Assembly: GCA_015654825.1 (NCBI GenBank)
Contig: JAATGE010000540.1
Coordinates: 1-6,441 of the forward strand
DNA length: 6,441 bases
Reading direction: 5' to 3'
Origin: Rhodospirillales bacterium
Lineage (GTDB): Bacteria > Pseudomonadota > Alphaproteobacteria > Acetobacterales > Acetobacteraceae
The stretch's first letter is position 1. Each line of letters begins with the position of its first letter. The notes under the pieces are model-generated. The model did not search any database and had not been told where the DNA came from. It saw nothing but the letters and a program-made list of their open reading frames with translations. The position numbers and the translations under genes were made by a program. Positions 1 to 6,215 of this stretch are shown piece by piece.

Positions 1-1
1 C

Positions 2-787
2 GCCCGCCGGCCGCCGTCGGTGGTCGCCGAAGTGCCGAACCAGCAAGGATTTGCGCTCGTCTGGGACCACGGCCAGCGTCGCCCTGACGCGGTGCCGGCA
101 CCAGGCCGCTATGTCTCCATGCCGAAAGGGGAGCACGCCCCCAATTCGACACCGGCACCGCAGAGCCCCGAACAGAAGCCGTCCCAGCAGGCAATGGTGC
201 AGCCGCGGCCCAACCCACTGCCGCCGGAAACCCAGCGCCCGACACCCGAGACCCACGCCGAAAAGGGCGAGGCCGCGCCGGCGCCCGCGCATCCGGCGCG
301 CCGCGAACAACACCGCCAGCAGACCTCGAGGCAGGTCAATCCGTTTGCCCATCCGCTCAATCTGAGCTTTGCCAGCGTGTCCCGTCCGGCTTCGCACAAC
401 GGCCTGCGCGGTTCGAAAAGCCTCGATCTGTCCATGGGGCTCATGATCGAGGGCGGGCAGCTCCGCGAAGCGGTGCCGCATGTCAGCAGTCCGGGCGCCG
501 ACGGCGACTACATGGAACTGCTGACCGAATACGTCGAAACCCACAAATTCTACCCGGAACGCGCCGCCGCCAATCGCGAGGACGGCGTGGCGGTAATCCG
601 GGCGACCATAGAGCGTGACGGCACCGTCAAGGACGTGCACCTGGTGGAGTCGTCCGGCTCTCGGGAGCTCGATCTGGCCTGGATCGGGCTGTTCCGTAAC
701 CAGCGACTCGCGCCGTTTCCCGAGGACATGCGCGAGAACGAGCGGGATTTCACCCTGTCGATGGACTACGTGCTGATTTATCGCTGA
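2..787 (+). CDS. TonB-family energy transducer, C-terminal part (5' end outside window)
   Basis: The reading frame is open to the window edge, so the true start and the expected N-terminal membrane anchor lie upstream. A GTG at 20 could serve as a start but is probably internal. The visible protein has a Pro/Ala/Gln-rich, low-complexity spacer (roughly residues 25-100 counted from the GTG), as expected for a rod crossing the periplasm, then a linker. The last 90 or so residues form a TonB C-terminal domain: YxETHKFYPERAAANREDG, then VAVIRATIERDGTVKDV, then the diagnostic VESSGSRELD and LAPFPEDM, ending in a hydrophobic strand. TonB proteins use the proton-motive force, through ExbB/ExbD, to drive TonB-dependent outer-membrane receptors. 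No exbB, exbD or receptor gene is in view, so the substrate is unknown. The final 38 bp overlap the tail of the convergent efflux gene. The family is confident; whether it is the main TonB or a paralogue is not. Confidence 0.87.
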   Translation, partial: ARRPPSVVAEVPNQQGFALVWDHGQRRPDAVPAPGRYVSMPKGEHAPNSTPAPQSPEQKPSQQAMVQPRPNPLPPETQRPTPETHAEKGEAAPAPAHPARREQHRQQTSRQVNPFAHPLNLSFASVSRPASHNGLRGSKSLDLSMGLMIEGGQLREAVPHVSSPGADGDYMELLTEYVETHKFYPERAAANREDGVAVIRATIERDGTVKDVHLVESSGSRELDLAWIGLFRNQRLAPFPEDMRENERDFTLSMDYVLIYR

Positions 788-2006
788 CCGTGGCCGCCGG
801 TTGCGGCAGTTCCGGCGCGCCGACCCGCAGCCCGGCCAGCAGGGCGGCCGCACCGAGCAGGCTCGCGGCGATCAGGAACGGCATGCCGGGAATGTTCCAG
901 CCGTGATGCGCGGTGGCGAAATACGCGTAGCTCTCGGTGTAGATCGTCGGCCCAAACAGGCCGGCAATGCCGATCAGGCTGCTTGAGGCACCCTGCAATT
1001 GGCCCTGCTCGCTCGGAAGCACCTTGCGGGTCATCAGCGCGGTCAGCGCAGGATCGGCGAAACCGCGCAAAGACAGCACCGGAATGGCGAGTAAAAGGAG
1101 GAGCCCAGTGGTGGCGGTGCCCATGAGCGCGAAACCGGTCATGCCGAATACGAGGCCGGTCAACACCGCGCGACGCTCGCCCAGCAGCCGCACCACCGGC
1201 CCGGTCAGCAAGCCGCCGATGATGGCGCTGGAAACGCCCATCGAGCCGAGCAGCCAGCTGAGCTGCTTCATAGTGAAGTTGTAACGGTTTATCGCGTAGA
1301 GGACGGTGATGGTGGGCAGCGCGTTCTGTGCCACCATACCGAGCAACTGAACTACGGCCAGGCTGGAAAGGCCTGGGCGCGACCGCAGCAGATAAAGCGC
1401 GCCCACCGGGTTGGCGCGACGCCAGGACCACCGGGCGCGCCGCTCCGGTGGCAGCGATTCCGGCAGCACGAGCAGGCCGAACAGGAAATTCGTCAGGCTG
1501 AGACCGGCGGCCACCCAGAACGGAAGTCGCGGATTGACGGCGCCGAGCAGCGCGCCGGCAACCGGCCCGGTGATGAGGCCGAAACCAATCGCCACCGAGA
1601 CCAGTCCGAATCGCGCGGCACGTTTTTCCGGTGGCGTGATGTCGGCGATGTAGGCGCTTGCCGAGGAAAAGCTTGCCGCCGTGATTCCGGAAATGATCCG
1701 GCCGACGAACAGCCAGGTCAGGTCGGGCGCCATTGCCATCAGGATGCCGTTGAGCCCGAGGCCGAGATTGGACAGCAGGATGACTGGCCGGCGGCCGAAG
1801 CGGTCGGACAGCGCGCCCTGTATCGGCGAGAAGATGAGCTGCATCAGCGCCCATCCGGTGGCGAAAATGCCGACCACATGCGCCGCGGCCGCCGCACTGC
1901 CGCCGGCCATGTGCTGGATCAGCGGCGGCAACACCGGGATCGCCAGCGACATCGACAGAATGTCGAGCGTAATGGTGACAAGGATAAAGCCGGTCGCCGC
2001 TTGCAT
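750..2006 (-). CDS. Major facilitator superfamily drug:H+ antiporter, Tet(A)-like
   Basis: A 418-residue, very hydrophobic protein consistent with 12 membrane helices in the inner membrane. Visible signatures are a helix 1 with an acidic residue in TLDILSMSLAIPVLPPL (Asp15), motif A GALSDRFGRR (residues 64-73) in the loop after helix 2, GRIISGITAASFSSASAYIADITPPEKRA (102-130) around helix 4, antiporter motif C GFGLITGPVAGALLG (141-155) in helix 5, and EQGQLQGASSSLIGIAGLFGPTIYT (333-357), which closely resembles the tetracycline-efflux subgroup. The likely role is export of a drug or other small molecule in exchange for protons; the substrate cannot be read from sequence. I chose the ATG at 2006 because helix 1 begins at once, as in Tet proteins. 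A TTG at 2072 would add 22 residues encoded by a palindromic repeat. No good Shine-Dalgarno sequence precedes 2006. The gene follows ggt on the same strand but is separated by a hairpin repeat, so it is probably transcribed independently. Confidence 0.9.
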   Translation of the reverse strand: MQAATGFILVTITLDILSMSLAIPVLPPLIQHMAGGSAAAAAHVVGIFATGWALMQLIFSPIQGALSDRFGRRPVILLSNLGLGLNGILMAMAPDLTWLFVGRIISGITAASFSSASAYIADITPPEKRAARFGLVSVAIGFGLITGPVAGALLGAVNPRLPFWVAAGLSLTNFLFGLLVLPESLPPERRARWSWRRANPVGALYLLRSRPGLSSLAVVQLLGMVAQNALPTITVLYAINRYNFTMKQLSWLLGSMGVSSAIIGGLLTGPVVRLLGERRAVLTGLVFGMTGFALMGTATTGLLLLLAIPVLSLRGFADPALTALMTRKVLPSEQGQLQGASSSLIGIAGLFGPTIYTESYAYFATAHHGWNIPGMPFLIAASLLGAAALLAGLRVGAPELPQPAATVSDKSARSPSTG

Positions 2007-2030
2007 GCGGCGGGGTGTAGGGGGCGTGGG

Positions 2031-2132
2031 AAAGGAAGGCCAGGGGGCTCCGCCCCCTGGACCCCCCGACAAAATTAATGGGGTCTGGGGACTAGTCCCC
2101 AGCGAGGTCCAGGGGCAGAGCTCCTGGCCTTC
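2031..2132 (-). repeat. Composite palindromic intergenic repeat (two inward-facing units)
   Basis: This element fills most of the 126-bp gap between ggt and the efflux gene. The outer ends GAAGGCCAGG (2035-2044) and CCTGGCCTTC (2123-2132) are a perfect 10-bp inverted repeat. Inside are three hairpins: 2040-2048/2052-2060 (CCAGGGGGC/GCCCCCTGG, 9 bp, 3-nt loop), 2109-2116/2120-2127 (8 bp with one G-T pair, 3-nt loop), and an 18-bp perfect palindrome, CTGGGGACTAGTCCCCAG, at 2085-2102. Read on the minus strand, the right part begins immediately after the ggt stop codon and matches the repeat behind gshB (6137-6189) in layout: hairpin, GGACC, short linker, second hairpin, A(A)CCCC. The left part is a second, truncated unit on the plus strand with only the first hairpin. 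It could end ggt transcription or stabilise the 3' end, but no uridine tract follows, so this is not a canonical intrinsic terminator. Confidence 0.8.
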
Positions 2133-3794
2133 TTACTCGCCGACAGCGGCACCATCGCGCCGGGGGTCAGCGGCGCCGAGCAGGCCGTTGGGGGTTACCA
2201 TGATCATCGATGAGCCAGAGCCCATTGGGGCTACCGTGACGGGCGACCCGCGCGCTTGCAGGACTGGAAGCAGGGTGGCGGCGTCGGTGCCGGCTTCCAG
2301 TTCGGTACGTGTGGCGCTGCCGCCCACATGGCCCTGGGCGAGGGCCTGGGACGGGGTCATGTGCCAGTCCAGCGCGCCGATCGTTGCTTGTATGATGTAG
2401 CCCGGGATGCGTCCGCCGCCGGCGGAGCCGACGACGGCGACGAGCTTTCCTTGCCGATCCAGCACCAGGCTCGGCGCCATGGAGCTGCGCGGGCGCTTGC
2501 CGCCTTGTACGCGGTTGGCGACGGGCTTGCCGCCTTCGGTGGGAGCCAGCGAGAAATCGGTGAGTTCGTTGTTGAGCAGGAAGCCGTCTACCAACAGGTG
2601 GGCGCCGAATTCGTATTCGATCGTCGTGGTCAGCGAGACGGCGTTCCCGGCGGCGTCCACGATGGCGACATCGCTGGTGCCGTGTTCGGGCAATTGCCTG
2701 CCGGGAGCCTGGGCGCTGCCTTCCGGTTTGCCGGCTGTTACCGTGGCCATGGCGCGGGCCGGATCGATCAGTTTGGCGCGCGCGGCGATGTAGGACTGGT
2801 CCAGCAGGCCCTTGACCGGGACTGGAACGAAATCGGCGTCGGCGCCGAACGCGTCGCGATCGGCAATAGCCAGGCGCTCGGCTTCCAGGATCAGCATGGC
2901 GGCGTCGGGACCCGTGGGTGCCAGGGTGGGCAGCGGAAACTGTGCCAGCATGCCGAGCGTCTGCAACACGACGATGCCACCGGCGCTGGGAGGTGGCGCG
3001 CTGCAAATCGTGTATCCGAGGTACGGGGCGCAGACCGGCGTGCGAACCAGGGGGCGGTAGGCGGCGAGGTCGCCGGCAGTGAGCAGGCCGGGATTCTCGT
3101 CGCGGCGAACGACATCGATGATATCGGCGGCGACCTTGCCGCTGAGCAGGCCGGAGGCGCCGTGTGCGGCAATTTCGCGCAGCGTGGCGGCGTAGGCCGG
3201 GTTCTTCAAGGTCGTACCGGATGCGGGAAGGCCGTTCGGCATCAGGTAGGCTTGCAGCGCCGGCTGTCGGCCGAGGCGCGGTGCTTCGAACGCGATCATT
3301 TTCGCGACCCGCTCGGTGAGCGGAAAACCGTTCTCGGCGAGGCGGATGGCCGGCTGGAACAAATCGGCCCAGTGTGCGTGGCCGCCGCTGTGTTGCGCCA
3401 GTTCCAGCATGGCGATGGCGCCGGGAACGCCGACGGACCTTCCACCCATCGCGGCTTCGTAGAAAGATTTCGGGGTTCCGTCCGGGCGGAGGAACAGGCC
3501 CGGGCCGGCGGAGGCGGGTGCAGTCTCACGCCCATCATAGGCGACGATTTTTCGGCTGGCCGCATCATAGGTCAGCATGAATGCGCCGCCGCCGACGCCG
3601 GATGCCTGCGGCTCGACGAGGCCGAGCACGGCCTGAACCGCGACGGCCGCATCCACCGCTGTGCCGCCCTGGCGCAGCACGCCGAGCCCTGCCTCGGCTG
3701 CGATCGGATTGGCGGCGACGACCATCATGTGTGGCGCTGCCAGGCACGCCATCGGCGCCAGGAGAAAGGCAAGCGCGACCCGTCGGATTTTCAT
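2133..3794 (-). CDS. ggt: Gamma-glutamyltranspeptidase (glutathione hydrolase), periplasmic precursor
   Basis: A 553-residue Ntn-hydrolase of the gamma-glutamyltranspeptidase family, which cleaves the gamma-glutamyl bond of glutathione and passes the glutamyl group to water or an amino acid. An N-terminal signal peptide (MKIRRVALAFLLAPMACLAA, 1-20) points to the periplasm. The family match runs full length: GGTAVDAAVAVQAVLGLVEPQASGVGGGAF (43-72), the glutamate-binding arginine in GRETAP (Arg89), and PPPSAGG (267-273). The autoprocessing site precedes Thr373 in HGTSDVAIVD, which becomes the N-terminal nucleophile of the small subunit. Further matches are TTTIEYEFG (389-397), LLNNELTDFS (406-415), KRPRSSMAP (433-441), GSAGGGRIPG (456-465) and a C-terminal GAADPRRDG. 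The family signature usually has His two residues after the nucleophile; here it is Asp375. Length is close to the E. coli enzyme (580). The gene is divergent from yraN with a very short spacer, and no strong ribosome-binding site is seen before the ATG at 3794. Confidence 0.95.
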   Translation of the reverse strand: MKIRRVALAFLLAPMACLAAPHMMVVAANPIAAEAGLGVLRQGGTAVDAAVAVQAVLGLVEPQASGVGGGAFMLTYDAASRKIVAYDGRETAPASAGPGLFLRPDGTPKSFYEAAMGGRSVGVPGAIAMLELAQHSGGHAHWADLFQPAIRLAENGFPLTERVAKMIAFEAPRLGRQPALQAYLMPNGLPASGTTLKNPAYAATLREIAAHGASGLLSGKVAADIIDVVRRDENPGLLTAGDLAAYRPLVRTPVCAPYLGYTICSAPPPSAGGIVVLQTLGMLAQFPLPTLAPTGPDAAMLILEAERLAIADRDAFGADADFVPVPVKGLLDQSYIAARAKLIDPARAMATVTAGKPEGSAQAPGRQLPEHGTSDVAIVDAAGNAVSLTTTIEYEFGAHLLVDGFLLNNELTDFSLAPTEGGKPVANRVQGGKRPRSSMAPSLVLDRQGKLVAVVGSAGGGRIPGYIIQATIGALDWHMTPSQALAQGHVGGSATRTELEAGTDAATLLPVLQARGSPVTVAPMGSGSSMIMVTPNGLLGAADPRRDGAAVGE

Positions 3795-3864
3795 GAATGG
3801 TTAGCTTCTATGTTGGAGGATGGTGGGGCCGGCGGCGCGTTCGCCGGCAATACGGGACAAGACA

Positions 3865-4212
3865 ATGACACACGCCGCAGTTGGTTTGGAAGCTGAGCGA
3901 CTGGCGTGCGGTGCGTTGCAGCGGGACGGTTTTACGATTCTCGGTCGGCGCGTGCGCACCGCGGCCGGTGAGATAGATGCAATCGCGGAACGGCACGGCT
4001 TGACCGTGTTCGTCGAAGTGAAAGCGCGCCGCAGCCTGGCATGCGCCGCTGCCGCCCTGCGGCCGCGCCAGCAGGCAAGGCTGCTGGGCGCTGCCGAAAT
4101 CCTGTTGGGGGAACACCCCGATTGGGGGCGCGAAGGGGTTCGGTTCGACGTCATCGCCGTCGACACCGCCGGACGTACGCGTCGGATCAAGGACGCATTG
4201 CGGCTGAACTGA
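3865..4212 (+). CDS. yraN: YraN / UPF0102 family protein, nuclease-like fold
   Basis: A 115-residue protein of the widespread YraN family. These small proteins resemble the archaeal Holliday-junction resolvase fold of the PD-(D/E)xK nucleases, but their cellular role is not firmly settled. Family landmarks are GLEAERLACGALQRDGFTILGRRVRTAAGEIDAIAERHGLTVFVEVKARR: a helix Glu (E9), then GEID and VFVEVK, which supply the acidic-acidic-Lys set expected of this fold. Near the end is VRFDVIAVD, followed by a basic tail. I chose the ATG at 3865 because the family normally begins a few residues before the GxxAE helix. An in-frame ATG at 3820 (130 residues) is possible, but its GGAGG at 3815-3819 touches the start codon, which is too close for that ATG. 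The gene lies between divergent ggt and a convergent GIY-YIG-like gene. In many alphaproteobacteria it directly precedes gshB, which it does not do here. Confidence 0.88.
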   Translation: MTHAAVGLEAERLACGALQRDGFTILGRRVRTAAGEIDAIAERHGLTVFVEVKARRSLACAAAALRPRQQARLLGAAEILLGEHPDWGREGVRFDVIAVDTAGRTRRIKDALRLN

Positions 4213-4213
4213 G

Positions 4214-4231
4214 CCGGTCACCGCGGACCGG
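4214..4231. terminator. Possible bidirectional hairpin terminator between convergent genes
   Basis: CCGGTC (4214-4219) and GACCGG (4226-4231) form a perfect 6-bp GC-rich stem with a 6-nt loop. It fills nearly all of the 20-bp gap between the yraN stop and the stop of the convergent GIY-YIG-like gene. On the plus strand it is followed by only TTT. Position and GC-rich stem suggest a shared terminator; the short stem and missing T-run keep this tentative. Confidence 0.4.
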
Positions 4232-4232
4232 T

Positions 4233-4955
4233 TTACGCCAGCGTTTGCCGCATTTCCTCCATGCAACTCTTCATGGAATCCATAAAGCTCGGGTCGTACG
4301 CGGCGTCCACATGCTGGGTGTTCCACAAGCCCGATTGTGGCACCTTGTCACGGCTGCACCGCCGGCCAAGCCACCCCTTGGACGGCGCATCGAGCGCCGG
4401 CCTCGCGTAGTTGCTGAGCAGCGCGATGCTGTTCTTCTCGATTACGGCACGCTGGCTGTTCGGGCCGGGGGAGTCGTCCACAGCGAGGAACAGGAACGGC
4501 ATCTGTCCGACATAGAGGCTGACCGCGGCTTCCAGCCCAGCCTCGGCTCGCGTCACTGCGTCCGCGTCCATGCCGCGCTTGGCCCCCGCAGCCGCCGTAT
4601 CGGCGCCGCGACCCCAGCTCTGCGGTTCCGTCCTGCCCATGACATCCCGCAACGCCAACCCTACAAAAGTACGGAACTGCGATCCGCGATGCGCACCGCT
4701 GGCATCCGCCGCCAGACGGTCCCACAGCGTGCTTTTCAACGCTGCCTTCAACGCGTGTGTGCCGACGCGCACCACGCGCGGCCCGTCGCCCGACTCGCGT
4801 CTCGTCTCGCCCTTTTCGAAGAACCAGACCACGCCGCGGCGCGGCCACGGCCCTTCGGGACCGGCGTTGGCCAGGCGTTGTAGGCCGCCATTCAGTTCCT
4901 GCAACTCATCCAGCAGGCGATAGAACCGCACGAGGGCGGCGCCGCGCGTGCTCAT
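4233..4955 (-). CDS. Uncharacterised protein with a divergent GIY-YIG-like core
   Basis: A 240-residue soluble protein with no signal peptide or membrane segment. I recognise the layout as a conserved but uncharacterised bacterial family: a short helical N-terminus (FYRLLDELQELNGGLQRL), GVVWFFEKGETR (41-52), RVVRVGTHAL (60-69), STLWDRL (75-81), HRGSQFR (89-95), MPFLFLAVDDSPGPNSQRAVIEKNSIALLSN (152-182), then PSKGWLG and SGLWNTQHVDAAYDPSF (208-224). The order GVxxFFE, VxRVG, Arg80, Glu173 and Asn182 mimics the GIY, YIG, Arg, Glu and Asn elements of GIY-YIG endonucleases. A nuclease activity is therefore inferred but unproven. The ATG at 4955 is preferred because conserved sequence starts soon after it. 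The frame extends to 5132 with Ala/Pro/Ser-rich sequence that would overlap gshB. No clear ribosome-binding site is visible. The gene sits on the opposite strand between yraN and gshB, a place usually without a gene, which suggests a later insertion. Confidence 0.78.
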   Translation of the reverse strand: MSTRGAALVRFYRLLDELQELNGGLQRLANAGPEGPWPRRGVVWFFEKGETRRESGDGPRVVRVGTHALKAALKSTLWDRLAADASGAHRGSQFRTFVGLALRDVMGRTEPQSWGRGADTAAAGAKRGMDADAVTRAEAGLEAAVSLYVGQMPFLFLAVDDSPGPNSQRAVIEKNSIALLSNYARPALDAPSKGWLGRRCSRDKVPQSGLWNTQHVDAAYDPSFMDSMKSCMEEMRQTLA

Positions 4956-5121
4956 TTTCGGAGCGGCGCCGGATAAGGGGGAAGACAGCGTGGCATGGCG
5001 CCAGGAACAGGGTTCCGGCGTCGCTTGCAAGAGGCTCCCGGATCTTGCCGCCAACTTGCATTCGGGCGCCATGGTCCTCGCGCCAGCGTCGCGGTAGATG
5101 GACGCATCTGCGGGAGCGCGC
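4956..5121. promoter_or_regulatory. Divergent intergenic spacer, presumed promoters for gshB and the GIY-YIG-like gene
   Basis: These 166 bp separate the two divergent starts and must hold the gshB promoter, since no co-directional gene precedes it closely. I could not find a convincing pair of -35 and -10 boxes, a clear operator or a riboswitch. Part of the spacer remains open as a possible N-terminal extension of either gene (to 5132 on the minus strand, to 5098 on the plus strand). The one clear signal is the gshB ribosome-binding site at 5112-5116. Confidence 0.4.
5112..5116 (+). promoter_or_regulatory. Ribosome-binding site of gshB
   Basis: GGGAG lies 5 nt before the ATG at 5122. This favours that start over the in-frame ATG at 5098, which would add eight residues (MDASAGAR) that do not fit the usual gshB N-terminus. 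Confidence 0.65.
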
Positions 5122-6129
5122 ATGACGGGCACATTGAGAGTGGCGGTTCAGATGGATCCGCTGGAAAGCATCAACATTGCCGGCGACAGCACTTTTGCCC
5201 TCATGCTGGAGGGGCAGGCCCGCGGCCACGCGCTGTGGCACTACGAAGTGCGGCACCTCTCGTTGCGCGAAGGCCGCTTTAAACCGGCGGCGGGGACGGC
5301 CGATCGGGTTACCTGCGTCGCCCGGCCGGTGACGGTGCGACGTGAAGAAGGCGCCCACTTCCATGCCGGCGAGCCGGAGACCATCGATCTGGCGCGCATG
5401 GATGTGGTGTTGATGCGGCAGGACCCGCCATTCGACATGGCCTATATCAGCGCCACCCACATCCTGGAGCACATCCACCCACACACGCTCGTGGTGAACG
5501 ATCCGGCGTCCGTGCGCAACGCGCCCGAGAAGCTGCTGGTAACGCACTTTCCGGAGTTGATGCCGCCGACGCTGGTGACCTGGGACGTAGCGGCGATCCG
5601 CGCGTTTCGCGCCGAGTTCGGCGACATTATCGTCAAACCGCTGTTCGGCAATGGCGGCGCCGGCGTGTTCCGCATCCGCCCGGACGACGAAAACCTTGGC
5701 GCACTCCTCGAAATGCATTTTGCCCGAGCGCGTGAGCCGCTGATGATCCAGCGTTACGAACCGGCGGTGCGCCGGGGCGACAAACGCATCATTCTGATCG
5801 ACGGCGAGCCGGCGGGTGCCATCAACCGCATCCCCGCCGACGGCGAGGCGCGCAGCAACATGCATGTTGGGGGTCGCGCGGAGCGGGTGGCGCTGACGGC
5901 GCGCGACGAGGAGATCTGCGCCCGGATTGGGCCGATGCTGCGCGAGCAGGGGCTGATTTTCGTCGGCATCGACGTGATCGGCGATTACCTAACCGAAATA
6001 AATGTGACTTCGCCAACGGGACTGCAGGAAATTGCGCGGTTTGATGGGGTAAATTTGGCCGGGCGGATTTGGGACCGGATCGAGGCGCGGATTCGCGACG
6101 GACGTGGGCGTGGGGCGGCGGTGATGTAG
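5122..6129 (+). CDS. gshB: Glutathione synthetase (ATP-grasp)
   Basis: A 335-residue cytoplasmic enzyme that joins gamma-glutamylcysteine and glycine using ATP, the second step of glutathione synthesis. Its length is close to the roughly 316 residues of the E. coli enzyme. Clear family landmarks are [31 protein letters not shown] (6-36), [12 protein letters not shown] (98-109), [17 protein letters not shown] (123-139), the ATP-grasp glycine-rich loop [14 protein letters not shown] (171-184), [18 protein letters not shown] (221-238), SNMHVGG (245-251), [20 protein letters not shown] (281-300), and LQEI next to it. All core motifs appear intact and there is no frameshift. The start at 5122 is supported by a GGGAG ribosome-binding site. 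The partner gshA (glutamate-cysteine ligase) is not in view. The gene is divergent from a GIY-YIG-like gene and followed within a few bases by a palindromic repeat. The glutathione it makes is the expected substrate of the nearby ggt product. Confidence 0.96.
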   Translation: MTGTLRVAVQMDPLESINIAGDSTFALMLEGQARGHALWHYEVRHLSLREGRFKPAAGTADRVTCVARPVTVRREEGAHFHAGEPETIDLARMDVVLMRQDPPFDMAYISATHILEHIHPHTLVVNDPASVRNAPEKLLVTHFPELMPPTLVTWDVAAIRAFRAEFGDIIVKPLFGNGGAGVFRIRPDDENLGALLEMHFARAREPLMIQRYEPAVRRGDKRIILIDGEPAGAINRIPADGEARSNMHVGGRAERVALTARDEEICARIGPMLREQGLIFVGIDVIGDYLTEINVTSPTGLQEIARFDGVNLAGRIWDRIEARIRDGRGRGAAVM

Positions 6130-6133
6130 AAAA

Positions 6134-6190
6134 GAAGAAAGGCCAGGGCTCTGCCCTGGACCAGCTAAGGGCAGAGCCCTTAGAACCCCG
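6134..6190 (+). repeat. Palindromic intergenic repeat behind gshB (single unit)
   Basis: Starting 4 bp after the gshB stop, a purine lead (AAGAAAGGCCAGG) runs into hairpin 1, CCAGGGC-TCT-GCCCTGG (6143-6159), then GGACC, a short linker, hairpin 2, CTAAGGGC-AGA-GCCCTTAG (6165-6183), and AACCCC. The two hairpins are also related to each other: 6145-6157 and 6168-6180 are perfect 13-bp inverted copies, allowing alternative long-range pairing. The same arrangement follows ggt (2132 down to about 2078, minus strand). It lies between convergent genes, so it may act as a transcription end or mRNA-stabilising structure for gshB. There is no T-run after it. Confidence 0.8.
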
Positions 6191-6215
6191 AAGGGCTGCG
6201 CCGCTGGGCGATTTT

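Noticed and set aside
778..1854. A second minus-strand frame of 358 codons inside the efflux gene
   Set aside because: It is an out-of-frame shadow, Arg/His/Pro-rich, within a clear membrane transporter gene.
2031..2132. Interpretation of the composite repeat as a classical miniature transposon with target-site duplication
   Set aside because: The ends are perfect inverted repeats, but the flanking bases (AAAG on the left, TTAC on the right) show no direct duplication.
1681..2400. A 239-codon plus-strand frame crossing the efflux gene start, the repeat and the ggt end
   Set aside because: It reads through two genes on the opposite strand and the palindromic repeat; the translation is low complexity with no domain.
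3795..3864. Promoter boxes in the short ggt-yraN spacer, such as TATGTT at 3809-3814
   Set aside because: No -35-like hexamer lies at the right distance, and a single AT-rich hexamer is too weak to annotate. The promoters may extend into the flanking genes.
2256..3896. A 546-codon open frame on the plus strand, antisense to ggt
   Set aside because: It lies entirely opposite the well-supported ggt gene and runs into yraN. Its Gly/Ala/Arg/Gln-rich composition is typical of antisense frames in GC-rich DNA, and it has no recognisable domain.
4906..5865. A 319-codon open frame on the minus strand, antisense to gshB
   Set aside because: It is the shadow of gshB, rich in His/Arg/Val/Ala as expected from complementary GC-rich codons, with no recognisable motif.
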